A DNA stretch of 64,000 bases from Paenibacillus sp. FSL H3-0469 (GTDB lineage: Bacteria; Bacillota; Bacilli; Paenibacillales; Paenibacillaceae), in contig NZ_CP150302.1 of NCBI RefSeq assembly GCF_038051945.1, positions 7,192,001-7,256,000 of the forward strand. Direction: 5' to 3'. The notes beneath the pieces are model-generated. The model searched no databases. It was not told the origin of the DNA and saw nothing but the letters and a program-made list of their open reading frames with translations. The position numbers and the translations under genes are program-made. Each line of letters starts with the position of its first letter. Position 1 is the stretch's first letter. Positions 51,118-59,819 of the stretch are shown here, piece by piece.

Positions 51118-51741
51118 GTGGACCAGGTGACGGCGGATGAGGCGGCGGCTTCTCGGCTGGATGAAGAGGCGGTGCTAATCAGGTTCACAGAAGGGAGCCG
51201 GGACGCGTTTGAATGGCTGGTCCGGCAATACCGTGAGCCTGCTGTGCGGTTTGCCTACCACTTGACCGGGGATTATCATACCGCCGAGGATCTGGCGCAG
51301 GACTGCTTCGCCTATCTGCTGGTGTACCCGGAGAAATATGATTACCGGGCGTCCTTCAAAACCTATCTGTTTACCATTCTCCGCAACAAAAGCATAGACT
51401 CGGTCCGTAAGCGTGCAAGGCAGCAGAGCTTGCCGTATACGGCGGAGAGCAGCAGCGTACATAACCCGGATGAGGGGAATCCTGAACAGCTGGCCATCAT
51501 CCGGGAAGAGGATGTAGAATGGCGCAGGAGATTGCATCAGATGAAGCCCGATTACGGGCAGGCGGTCTATCTGGTGGATGTGGGACAGATGTCTTATGAA
51601 CAGGCGGCCGCAGTGATGGGCCGGAATCAAATGAGCTTCAAGGTACTGCTGCACCGGGCGCGCAAGAAGCTGAGGCAGATCTATGAGAAGGAGGAGTGGG
51701 ATTGTGAAGTCAACGGAACAGGAGCAGTTATTTCTGGATGA
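51118..51741 (+). CDS. ECF-type RNA polymerase sigma factor
   Basis: A 207-residue sigma-70 family protein. GTG start with AGGAGAAGG about 10 nt before it. Region 2 (GSRDAFEWLVRQYREPAVRFAYHLTGDYHTAEDLAQDCFAYLL) and region 4 (YGQAVYLVDVGQMSYEQAAAVMGRNQMSFKVLLHRARKKL) are clear. ECF factors redirect RNA polymerase under envelope stress or other signals. A small membrane protein overlaps its end and may be the anti-sigma factor. The ABC transporter that follows is the likely target and partner. Confidence 0.9.
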   Translation: MDQVTADEAAASRLDEEAVLIRFTEGSRDAFEWLVRQYREPAVRFAYHLTGDYHTAEDLAQDCFAYLLVYPEKYDYRASFKTYLFTILRNKSIDSVRKRARQQSLPYTAESSSVHNPDEGNPEQLAIIREEDVEWRRRLHQMKPDYGQAVYLVDVGQMSYEQAAAVMGRNQMSFKVLLHRARKKLRQIYEKEEWDCEVNGTGAVISG

Positions 51742-51997
51742 GGTCTACCGCAAGGCCCGGCTGCTGGAATACGACAAGCGTGAAGCGCAGAAAGTGCTGT
51801 ATAACCGCAGAGTGCTGGCCAGACGCAAGATTCTGACAGTCTCATGCTTCACAATCGTTACAGCCGTATTCGCCCTGATGATTTGGATCGGCAAGGTGGA
51901 CCGGGAGCTTTGTGTTGCGCTGTCGCTCCTTCTGATTACAGGAGGTCTGCTGATCGAGAAGCTTGAATTGCTGTGGGGTCTGGAGAACGAAGGATGA
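51704..51997 (+). CDS. Small two-helix membrane protein, possible anti-sigma factor
   Basis: GTG at 51704, 9 nt after AAGGAGG, overlapping the sigma gene by 38 bp. The 97-residue protein has a charged cytoplasmic N-terminus (~45 residues) and two helices (TVSCFTIVTAVFALMIWIG; LCVALSLLLITGGLLIEKL). Position and topology fit an anti-sigma partner, but no zinc-binding anti-sigma motif (HxxxCxxC) is present. The product is otherwise unrecognised. Confidence 0.75.
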   Translation: MKSTEQEQLFLDEVYRKARLLEYDKREAQKVLYNRRVLARRKILTVSCFTIVTAVFALMIWIGKVDRELCVALSLLLITGGLLIEKLELLWGLENEG

Positions 51998-52028
51998 ACG
52001 GGAGTTGCAGGAAAGGGAGAGAACTGAA

Positions 52029-52904
52029 ATGGAGCTAATCATTAATCATTTGACCAAGACTTACGGAAGCAAGACGGCACTGCAGGACATCAGCTTCCGG
52101 GTGGGCGAGGGCATTCACGGCCTGCTGGGGCCGAACGGGGCAGGCAAAACTACGCTGATGCGGCTGCTAGCCACTCTGCTGACGCCCAGTTCAGGAACGG
52201 TAGAGATAGGCGGGGTACCCTTGCAGGATAAAGCCCGGGTGCGCGAGCTGGTCGGTTATCTGCCGCAGGAGTTCGCCTTCTATCCCGGAATGACCGTCTA
52301 TGAGGCTATGGATTATCTTGCGCTGCTGTCCGGGATAGGCGGCCGTTCCGGGCGGAAGCGGAGAATAGATGATCTGCTGGAGCAAGTGAACCTTACGGAG
52401 CAGCGCCGGACGAAGGTCAAGGCGCTGTCCGGCGGGATGAAGCGGCGGCTGGGCGTGGCCCAGGCCATGGTGCATGAGCCGAAGCTGCTGATTGTCGATG
52501 AGCCGACAGCGGGGCTGGACCCCGAGGAGCGCATCCGCTTCCGGCGGCTGCTGGGACGGTTCGCGGAAGGGCGGGTTGTCCTCCTGTCCACGCATGTCGT
52601 TGAAGATGTGGAGTCCACCTGCGAGCAAATGACTGTACTGCAGAAGGGGAGTCTGCGGTATCACGGCAGAATAGGCGATCTCACCGCCGCTGCGGCCGGC
52701 CGTGTCTGGATCGCCGAGTTGGACCGGACGCAGTGGGAGCGGGACCGCGACCGCTTCCCGGTACTGTCGGCCGTGCCGGAGGGCGCAGGCATGCGGGTCC
52801 GGGTGCTGGCCGGGGAGCAGCCCTTTGCCGGGGCGCAGCAGACTGCACCGTCCATCGAAGATGCATACCTGCACCTGATGCGCAGGGAGGAATCCTACGT
52901 ATGA
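52029..52904 (+). CDS. ABC transporter ATP-binding protein
   Basis: 291 residues starting MELIINHLTKTYGSKTAL. It has Walker A GPNGAGKTT, signature LSGGMKRRLGVAQAM, Walker B LLIVDEPTAGLDPEE and the H-loop STHVVEDVE. This is the CcmA/NatA-like ATPase type that pairs with ABC-2 membrane subunits, here encoded by the next two genes with overlapping starts. Substrates of such exporters include antibiotics, lipids and ions; none can be assigned. An earlier in-frame start (51963) would overlap the previous gene and lacks a ribosome site. Confidence 0.9.
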   Translation: MELIINHLTKTYGSKTALQDISFRVGEGIHGLLGPNGAGKTTLMRLLATLLTPSSGTVEIGGVPLQDKARVRELVGYLPQEFAFYPGMTVYEAMDYLALLSGIGGRSGRKRRIDDLLEQVNLTEQRRTKVKALSGGMKRRLGVAQAMVHEPKLLIVDEPTAGLDPEERIRFRRLLGRFAEGRVVLLSTHVVEDVESTCEQMTVLQKGSLRYHGRIGDLTAAAAGRVWIAELDRTQWERDRDRFPVLSAVPEGAGMRVRVLAGEQPFAGAQQTAPSIEDAYLHLMRREESYV

Positions 52905-54130
52905 TGGCATTGATCGGCAAGGAGATGCGCATGACGCTGCGCAGTCTGGTATTCTATCTGTTTGTGATTGCCAGCGTATTCTTCTATTTCACTTCTTATG
53001 CTACGGAGGAGACCTGGGGAGAGCTCGGTCCTCCTGTAATAAGTCAGCCACAGAATATGGGAACTGCGGAACAGCCTTATTACGGTTGGGCGACCGCGGG
53101 GGATACCCGCAGCTTGGCTAAGCGGATGAAAATCCATATGCAGCGGGATCTGAATGCGGGAGCCAGCCAGAAGCTCAGGCTGGGCTTCCCGATGGAGGTG
53201 GAACTGGATACCGGAGAGAAGGCGGCTTTCACCGCTGCCATCTCACAGCTGGATAAGATCCTGAAGGACCCCAGCCAATATACCATGGATGAGGTTAACC
53301 AGGTCGCCGAGGCATTGAACAGCGAATTGGGCGGAAACAGCATCTACCAACAAGGACTGGGTAGTTACGGCTATGCTATAACTTCTGTGGACGAAGCAAT
53401 GAAGGCACAGGAAGCGCAGCTTGCGGAGTATAATGCGAAGGTAGACGCAGGGGAACTGCTGCCCGGAGCCGCTCGCTATTTCAGTGATTATCTGTCGTTG
53501 CCGGCAGGGATCTTCCCGGTCTTTCTGTCCGCCTTCCTGCTGCTGCGGGACCGCTCCAGCCGGATGAATGAATTGATCTACAGCCGCAGGGTCTCTCCGT
53601 GGGTGTATGTCGGGTCAAAGTTTATCGCCCAAGGGATTATGCTCTCTGTGGTCTACCTCATTCTGGCTGTCATCGGGGGCTGGCAGACGGTGGATACGCT
53701 TGGGCTTACTGGTCAGACGGGACAGGCTATATCAGTCTTTCTCAGCTATACGGCCTGGTGGCTGCTGCCCACCTTGTGGATCTCGGTCGCCTTCGGGATG
53801 TTCGGCTCCATGCTGTTCCGCCGGGGCATTGTGCCTATCGCCTTGCAGATCATCTGGTGGTTCGTATCCGTACTGCCGCTTATGGGCTCCTATGGGCTGA
53901 ATCGGCTGTTCATCCGCTTCAATTCGCCTAATGACTATAATCTGTACCGAGGCTGGGCAGATGAGATTGCCCTTAACCGCAGCTTTTACCTGCTGCTGGC
54001 AATTCTTCTGACCGCCGGGGCAGCCTGGCTCTGGGAGCGAAACCGCAGCCGTCTGGATTCTGCCCAGTCACTTGGCAGGAAGAAGACGAAGCGGACTCCG
54101 GCAGTGCCCGCACCGGGGGCGCTGAGATGA
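52901..54130 (+). CDS. ABC-2 type membrane subunit with extracellular domain
   Basis: ATG overlaps the stop of the ATPase gene (ATGATG), with GGGAGG before it. The 409-residue protein has TM1 near residues 12-30, a ~190-residue outward-facing domain (ATEETWGELG to GAARYFSDYLS), then five or six helices (LPAGIFPVFLSAFLLLRD onwards). This matches large ABC-2 permeases that move substrates outward. It is translationally coupled to the next gene. Confidence 0.85.
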   Translation: MMALIGKEMRMTLRSLVFYLFVIASVFFYFTSYATEETWGELGPPVISQPQNMGTAEQPYYGWATAGDTRSLAKRMKIHMQRDLNAGASQKLRLGFPMEVELDTGEKAAFTAAISQLDKILKDPSQYTMDEVNQVAEALNSELGGNSIYQQGLGSYGYAITSVDEAMKAQEAQLAEYNAKVDAGELLPGAARYFSDYLSLPAGIFPVFLSAFLLLRDRSSRMNELIYSRRVSPWVYVGSKFIAQGIMLSVVYLILAVIGGWQTVDTLGLTGQTGQAISVFLSYTAWWLLPTLWISVAFGMFGSMLFRRGIVPIALQIIWWFVSVLPLMGSYGLNRLFIRFNSPNDYNLYRGWADEIALNRSFYLLLAILLTAGAAWLWERNRSRLDSAQSLGRKKTKRTPAVPAPGALR

Positions 54131-54759
54131 GCAGGCAGATCATCGCTCCGCTCGCCCGTTACAACCTCAAGCTGACAGTGCATTATTCCTGGTTGCTGTC
54201 AGCGGTACTTTTGGCAGCCGTACCGGTATTCATAGACCCTGTATTAATGGACAGGCTCCAGGTTGCGAAGCTGGGTGAACTGCTCGTCAGCCTGCTGGGA
54301 CTGATAGTCTATCCGCATCTAGGTCTGTTGGAGGATGGCGGCATCCAGGAGGTGCTTTATGCCAAGCGGGTGCGTCATCTTCCGTTATTTCTGTTCCGAT
54401 GGGTGCTTACCGCCCTCTATATCTTCCTTGCTGTTGCTGCTTTGTTCAGCTGGGTACATGGAAGCGGCGCAGATTTCGAGCTATGGCCGATGGTGGGAGG
54501 GACGGCAATTACCGCCATTGTGATGGGGTCAGCCGGTCTGACGGCAACTCTTCTGGCCGGTAATCTCTCGGCTGGATATATTGCCGGATTCTCCTGGTAT
54601 CTGCTGGATTTCACCACCAAGGGAAGACTGACCGGGCCCTTTTACCTGTTCGGCCTGCTTAATGAGCCATGGGATAAAGGCAAGTGGCTGCTTGCCGGTC
54701 TATCGCTGACACTGGTACTCTTCTGTGCCTTCTGGCTGCCGCGCAGGAGACTGGACTAA
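54127..54759 (+). CDS. Second polytopic membrane subunit of the ABC-2 system
   Basis: A 210-residue protein starting at an ATGA overlap with the gene before it. Six predicted helices and a conserved-looking membrane-edge sequence (GGIQEVLYAKRV) that mirrors the LIYSRRV segment of the larger subunit (MNELIYSRRVSPWVYVGSK). It probably forms a heterodimeric channel with it. The family is not further recognised. Confidence 0.8.
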   Translation: MSRQIIAPLARYNLKLTVHYSWLLSAVLLAAVPVFIDPVLMDRLQVAKLGELLVSLLGLIVYPHLGLLEDGGIQEVLYAKRVRHLPLFLFRWVLTALYIFLAVAALFSWVHGSGADFELWPMVGGTAITAIVMGSAGLTATLLAGNLSAGYIAGFSWYLLDFTTKGRLTGPFYLFGLLNEPWDKGKWLLAGLSLTLVLFCAFWLPRRRLD

Positions 54760-54766
54760 CCTATAA

Positions 54767-54808
54767 CCACCGCCTTGACGTCATGCAAGTGACCAGGGCG
54801 GTTTTTTT
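54767..54808 (+). terminator. Terminator of the sigma/ABC operon
   Basis: ACCGCC and GGCGGT arms with inner GTCA/TGAC, followed by TTTTTT. Confidence 0.88.
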
Positions 54809-54810
54809 GA

Positions 54811-54909
54811 AAATATAAGACTTTATATGTTGCACACGATAAAGTATCCTTCTATTTCTCGCTGAAACGATACCGTCCTTAAAAGGACGGCAAAGCCGTT
54901 TCCACTTGT
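54811..54909 (+). repeat. Post-terminator hairpin repeat, copy 4 (full length)
   Basis: Directly after the T-tract: ATATAAG...CTTTATATG, CACACGATA, TATCCTTCTATTTCTCGCT, outer arms GAAACG/CGTTTC, inner arms CCGTCCTT/AAGGACGG, and CACTTGTA. Confidence 0.85.
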
Positions 54910-55273
54910 AGAATTTATATGTTTTGGGGTCCCCGCTCTTAACTAACTTATTTGCTCTTGTTTTCGGCTCGTCCAGACCCAATAACGGCCACTCAGTCCG
55001 CAATCAGCAGAATAGGTGTCTTTTTGGCAATATAAGAGACTCCCAGTCCGGCAATCACCCAAATTATTTATTTCATGTACCAAAATACTGCGAAGCCTAC
55101 CCTGGAAATAACTTTACTTCCCCATTTCCATTTTCTGTGGTGCCGCGCCAGCGGCATGGATGGCTTGTGGGGTTATTTTGTGTGTGAATATGCACCTTTT
55201 CCAGCGGCAAGCTTGCCCGGAGTATCTTCATTAGCGGGACTTTAGGTCTGGAGCATAAATTCCGAAAAAAAGG
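54910..55273. other. Intergenic stretch with no supported gene
   Basis: No frame with a credible ribosome site. A small hairpin TGCCGC-GCCA-GCGGCA lies at 55141-55156. Otherwise nothing is recognised. Confidence 0.6.
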
Positions 55274-55323
55274 TATAATGTTACTAAATTATGTCCCCCA
55301 TTTTCTCAGAGGAGGCTCCAGCT

Positions 55324-58300
55324 TTGTCCGACACACTATTTAAGCACTTGTACATGCGGTCCTCAATAGGATATGCGGCAGTATCCATTACGGATGGAAC
55401 TATGCTCATGGCCAACCCTGCGCTTTGCGGGATGTTTGGATACACCGAGACCGAACTCAAGGAGCTGCGTTACCAGGATATCGTCTATCCGGGTGAAGGG
55501 GATACCCTGGATCACGGGCAGATTATGAATGACTTAATAAGCAGACCCGATATGGCTGTAGATACCGAAAAGCGGTTCGTACATAAGAATGGTGAGATGC
55601 TCTGGGTTGCCCTGCATCTTTTTCTGATCATTGATGAACAGAGCGGAAGTCCCTCCCATCTGGTTGCAGAGATGACTGATATCACCGCGCGTAAGCTGGC
55701 GGAGAAGAAGATAGAGGAGGACCACCAGCTCTACGAGCTGGTTACGGAACACACCCCGGATATGATTTCATTCGCCGATCCCGACGGGACGCTGCGCTAT
55801 GTCTCCCCGTCGGTCGAAGCGCTGCTGGGTTATCCGCCCAGCGACATGATCGGCCGCAACAAAACGGATTTTTACCATGAAGCGGATGCGCTGGAAATGA
55901 CCGGGCCGGGTAAGCTCTACTCTGACAGTGATACCTTCACACGCAGAGTCAGGCATAAGGACGGCCATTATCTTTGGATCCAAAGCTCCTTTCAGGTGGT
56001 GCGGAACCGTGAAGGTGAAGTACGGCAGATCCTGACGATTGCCCGTGACATCACCGAGCGGAAGAAGGTTGAAGATATGCTGGCTGCCGCGCAGGAGCTT
56101 GGACAAATGGGCTCCTGGGAGTGGAATTCCGTATATGAGCAGCTGATCGTCTCCGGCCAGCTGATGGCCATCTTTGAATTAGGCGGGAATTGCGGAAATC
56201 ATACCGTGGTCCATTATACTCAGTTGCTTGACTGTGTAGTGCCGGAGGACCTGGATAGATTGCGCGAAGAGCTGCATTATACGCTGAAGTCCGGGGCTAA
56301 GGGTGAGGCGATTTTCAGAGTGAAGGGTAGTGAGGATCGTAAATCTCTCTACGCACACTGGGAAGTGATCCTGGATGCCTCCGGCAAGGTTCAGCAGATC
56401 CGTGGTATGGTGCAGGATGTGACCGAGCGCGAACGGATGGAGGAGCAGCTGCGTGAGAGCGAGAACCGCTACAAATCACTTTTCGAATACAATCCGTCTG
56501 CCATCAGTGCCATGGATCTGCAGGGATACATTCAGTCAATGAATGCCAGTCTGGAGCAGCTGACCGGATACAGCAGAGAGACCCTGATGCATTCCAGTTA
56601 CAGTGAGATTATTGAAGAGGATGAGCTGGAGCATGTGAATATGCGGTTTCTGGCGGCAGCCGGAGGCAGGGCCCAGACCTTCGATACCCGGGTGATCCGT
56701 CACGACGGCGAGCGGGTGGAGGTGGGGATGATTTATGTCCCTATGCTGATTGATCATGAGGTGGTCGGCGTATTTGCCATTACCAGTGATATTACAGAGC
56801 CTAAGCGGTATTTGGAGCAGATTGAGAAGCTTAGCTATGAGCATGCGCTGATCCTGAACTCTGTGTCTGAGGGGATTTTTGGCATGAATCTGGAGGGGGA
56901 GACCGTATTTATCAATCCCGCTGCCTCTGTCATGCTCGGGTATAATCCGGGGGAGCTGGCCGGCAATATCAAGCTGCATACGATCGCGCAGACCTGGATG
57001 GACGGTGAGCTGTATCCCGGGGGACACCGGACGCTGGCGGAGCTGCTCAAGACCAAGCTCTCTTATGAGCAGGAGCAGGAAGGGATTTTCTGGCGTCAGG
57101 ACGGCTCCAGCTTCCTGGTCAAATACCGGATGACGGCACTATATGATAACGGAGAGCATAAAGGGGCGGTGGTGGTCTTCAGGGATATCACCGAGGAGAA
57201 GGCTGTGGAGCGTGCCAAGGAATCTGCGGAGAAGGCTGACCGGGCCAAGTCGGAGTTCCTGGCGATTATGAGCCACGAGCTGCGTACACCGATGAATGGA
57301 ATTATCGGGATGGCTGATCTTCTGTCTGGAACGGAGCTTACGGAGGAACAGCAGTATTACACCCAGATTATCAATAAAAGCGGCGCCGCGCTCGTACATA
57401 TTCTTAACGAGGTGCTGGATTTCAGTAAAATTGAATCCGGCATGATGACGCTGGATCTCCAGCCGGTCGATATCCGGCAGGTTGTTCAGAATGTCTGTGA
57501 GCTATTCTATCCGCGTATCCAGGAGAAAGGGCTCATTCTGCGCAGCCATATTGAGCCGGATATTCCGGCAGTTGTCATTACCGACGAAACCAGGCTGAGG
57601 CAGGTGCTGGTAAATCTCGTCGGCAATGCGGTTAAGTTCACGGAAGAAGGCGAGGTCGGCGTCTCAGTGAAGCTGGAGGCTGCCGGGGAGCCGGGCTCGC
57701 TGATTCTGCGGTTCACGGTAACTGATACCGGTATAGGCATTCCGCAGGGCAGCCAGAACCTGTTATTCCAGTCCTTTTCCCAGCTCGACCCTTCGATCAA
57801 CCGTAAGTACGGCGGGACGGGACTGGGTCTGGCGATCAGCAAGAAGCTGGTCGAGCTGCTGGACGGAGCTATCGGTGTGAACAGCGTCGAAGGAGAGGGC
57901 TCGGAATTCTACTTCACCATCGGCGTGATGTATTCGGTGGAGGAGCCGGGCCAAGCGCTGCTGGCAGGAGTTGCTGCCACTCAGGAGTATAAGGGCGGGA
58001 TCTTCAACCTGGATCATCCCGAGGGCCAGTACGGCCCGTTGTCTATCCTAGTCGCAGAGGATCATCAGGTGAATCAGCAGATCCTGCAGACTTTTCTCAA
58101 AAAGCGCGGCTACTCCTCAGACCTGGCAGTGAACGGGGCGCAGGCGGTAGAAGCTGTACGTTCCCGGCATTATGATCTGGTGTTCATGGATATTCAAATG
58201 CCGGGTATGGACGGGATTGAGGCAACCCGGCAGATCCGTGAGGCGATGGGGCTGTCCCCGGTGATTATTGCCGCCACGGCCTTTGCCCGCAAGGAAGATG

Positions 58301-58407
58301 AAGAGATGTGCCTCCGGGCAGGGATGCAGGACTTTATCCCCAAGCCAATCCGTGGGGAAGAGCTGGACAGAGTGCTGAGGGAATGGTCGGGCAGCATCCG
58401 CAGGTAG
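55324..58407 (+). CDS. Hybrid histidine kinase with multiple PAS domains and receiver
   Basis: TTG at 55324, 8 nt after GAGGAGG, is preferred to the in-frame ATG at 55291; TATAAT lies at 55274. 1027 residues, no membrane helix seen, so probably cytoplasmic. About five PAS domains come first (starts near residues 12, 140, 250, 380 and 505), several with PAC tails (TDITARKLAE, RDITERKKVE, QDVTERERME). The HisKA domain (FLAIMSHELRTPMNGIIG, His near 655), the ATPase (NLVGNAVKF, DTGIGIP, GGTGLGLAIS) and a C-terminal receiver (ILVAEDHQVNQQ, Asp in VFMDIQMPGMDG) follow. No regulator is adjacent; its phospho-partner is unknown. Confidence 0.92.
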   Translation: MSDTLFKHLYMRSSIGYAAVSITDGTMLMANPALCGMFGYTETELKELRYQDIVYPGEGDTLDHGQIMNDLISRPDMAVDTEKRFVHKNGEMLWVALHLFLIIDEQSGSPSHLVAEMTDITARKLAEKKIEEDHQLYELVTEHTPDMISFADPDGTLRYVSPSVEALLGYPPSDMIGRNKTDFYHEADALEMTGPGKLYSDSDTFTRRVRHKDGHYLWIQSSFQVVRNREGEVRQILTIARDITERKKVEDMLAAAQELGQMGSWEWNSVYEQLIVSGQLMAIFELGGNCGNHTVVHYTQLLDCVVPEDLDRLREELHYTLKSGAKGEAIFRVKGSEDRKSLYAHWEVILDASGKVQQIRGMVQDVTERERMEEQLRESENRYKSLFEYNPSAISAMDLQGYIQSMNASLEQLTGYSRETLMHSSYSEIIEEDELEHVNMRFLAAAGGRAQTFDTRVIRHDGERVEVGMIYVPMLIDHEVVGVFAITSDITEPKRYLEQIEKLSYEHALILNSVSEGIFGMNLEGETVFINPAASVMLGYNPGELAGNIKLHTIAQTWMDGELYPGGHRTLAELLKTKLSYEQEQEGIFWRQDGSSFLVKYRMTALYDNGEHKGAVVVFRDITEEKAVERAKESAEKADRAKSEFLAIMSHELRTPMNGIIGMADLLSGTELTEEQQYYTQIINKSGAALVHILNEVLDFSKIESGMMTLDLQPVDIRQVVQNVCELFYPRIQEKGLILRSHIEPDIPAVVITDETRLRQVLVNLVGNAVKFTEEGEVGVSVKLEAAGEPGSLILRFTVTDTGIGIPQGSQNLLFQSFSQLDPSINRKYGGTGLGLAISKKLVELLDGAIGVNSVEGEGSEFYFTIGVMYSVEEPGQALLAGVAATQEYKGGIFNLDHPEGQYGPLSILVAEDHQVNQQILQTFLKKRGYSSDLAVNGAQAVEAVRSRHYDLVFMDIQMPGMDGIEATRQIREAMGLSPVIIAATAFARKEDEEMCLRAGMQDFIPKPIRGEELDRVLREWSGSIRR

Positions 58408-58435
58408 TCTTGTAAGGGTTCAGGCGCTATTCATA

Positions 58436-58488
58436 TTGACAGTTTTCCTTTGTCTGCATTACTATTATATAAATCGTAAACATTACGA
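58436..58488 (+). promoter_or_regulatory. Promoter and Zur box of the NusG-II gene
   Basis: TTGACA (58436), 18-bp spacer, TACTAT (58460), then the Zur box TCGTAAACATTACGA (58474-58488), a 7-1-7 inverted repeat just downstream of the -10, where a bound repressor would block transcription. Confidence 0.82.
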
Positions 58489-58519
58489 ATATATAACGGT
58501 AATCGAAAGGATCAACAGA

Positions 58520-58924
58520 GTGAAAATCATGAAGCGCGGAGATTTCCTGCTGATTATCATTGTATTGCTGGCCGCCGGTTCCATCTACGGCTACAAGTGG
58601 TTCTCTAACCATAATCATCCGTATAAGCAAGGGGAGCTGGCGGCAGTAATCACAGTGAACGGCAAAGCCTACAAGACTGTGCAGCTGACCAAGGAAGAGC
58701 AGATTATTGATATCCGCACCAGGTATGGCCATAACACGCTGAAGGTATACGATTATGGTATTCAAATGACCTATTCCGATGCTCCGCTGACCATTGCGCT
58801 GGACATGGGATTCATCTCCCGGCCGAAGCAGCAGATTATCTGCATTCCGGCCCGTCTCCTGGTGGAGATCTCGAACCCGGGGGCTTCGCTGGAGGATGAC
58901 GATGCGCTGGACGCAGTCATCTAG
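58520..58924 (+). CDS. NusG domain II-containing membrane-anchored protein
   Basis: GTG at 58520 lies 8 nt after AAAGGAT; the ATG at 58529 is too far. The 134-residue protein has one N-terminal helix (LLIIIVLLAAGSIYGYKW) and an extracytoplasmic NusG-II type beta domain (AVITVNGKAYKTVQL, CIPARLLVEI). The role of this family is unknown. The Zur box directly upstream ties it to zinc limitation, so a place in zinc or other metal handling at the envelope is inferred. It converges on the TIGR03943-type gene with no gap. Confidence 0.85.
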   Translation: MKIMKRGDFLLIIIVLLAAGSIYGYKWFSNHNHPYKQGELAAVITVNGKAYKTVQLTKEEQIIDIRTRYGHNTLKVYDYGIQMTYSDAPLTIALDMGFISRPKQQIICIPARLLVEISNPGASLEDDDALDAVI

Positions 58925-59782
58925 TTATGGCTGCAGCTCTTTCCAAGCCGCTGCGGCATCGGCGCTTGTGTACACATAAGGTGTGGACGGTGCTGCCACT
59001 GCGGTTATGCTCTGTGGAGCGATCTGCAGAGCCTCTACGCCCTCATAGAGCGTCACATGAAGCTTGCCCCGAACCTCAATCCAGGTATCGGCGGGCAGGC
59101 TTATTTGTGTTCCAGGCGCAAGGAGAATGCCGAAAGGAGTGGCATCTGCCGTACAACACTGAACCAGGAAGCGGCTGACGGCGTAGCCGGATTGGCCGGA
59201 CCCCAGCGGCTCACGGTACAGGAAGCCGGATACGGCGATCTCCTTGCCCTCGAACTGCGATTTGTAGAGATTAAGGGCGCCCAGCGTTTCCGAGAAAATC
59301 TCAGGGAACACAGGGATGACAGGCTGCCTGTAGAGCTGTCCTGCCAGCTCTGCAAATTCGGCCTCATAGGGGTTGGCCGGCGTGAAGCTTGCCCCGGTGC
59401 CGGACTCTACGGCAGTGTAGGACAGGGCAAGGCCCTTCTTGGCTGCTGCGGCGCTGCCGAGTGCCCGGTCGGGCAGCAGGAAGCCGAGCAGCAGCGGAAG
59501 CAGGAACAGGCTGTACAGTGCAGAGCTGCCCAAGAGTGAGCGGGGCAGGCGGTGCTCGCAGTCGCAGAGGGCGGAGCTTCGGCCAAGCACAGCTTGGAGC
59601 CCGAGGCTGAGCGCCATCAGGGAGAGCGGAACCGGGCATAGCCTGATCCAGCGGGCCAGCTTAGGTGCAACATAATAATGGAGGGCGTCCTGCTGGACCA
59701 GATGTCCGATATAGAGGGCGAAGGCGAGCAGAATAACCGCCCTGAGTATATAGTGAAGCCGGATGCTCCCGGAGCTATTCAT
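58925..59782 (-). CDS. TIGR03943-family membrane protein
   Basis: The ATG at 59782 follows GGAGGAGG at about 8 nt; a longer frame up to 59869 overlaps the permease gene and is rejected. The 285-residue protein has two N-terminal helices (LRAVILLAFALYIGHLV; VPLSLMALSLGL), a CDCEHR segment, a third helix and a C-terminal extracytoplasmic beta domain (GKEIAVSGFLYREPLG, FLVQCCTADATPFGILL). It is paired with the ArsP-like permease gene, as is usual for the family. The function is unknown; metal export or trafficking is suspected from context. Confidence 0.85.
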   Translation of the reverse strand: MNSSGSIRLHYILRAVILLAFALYIGHLVQQDALHYYVAPKLARWIRLCPVPLSLMALSLGLQAVLGRSSALCDCEHRLPRSLLGSSALYSLFLLPLLLGFLLPDRALGSAAAAKKGLALSYTAVESGTGASFTPANPYEAEFAELAGQLYRQPVIPVFPEIFSETLGALNLYKSQFEGKEIAVSGFLYREPLGSGQSGYAVSRFLVQCCTADATPFGILLAPGTQISLPADTWIEVRGKLHVTLYEGVEALQIAPQSITAVAAPSTPYVYTSADAAAAWKELQP

Positions 59783-59819
59783 GCAGATCCTCCTCCAGAT
59801 ATTCGGGATTTCAGGGCAG

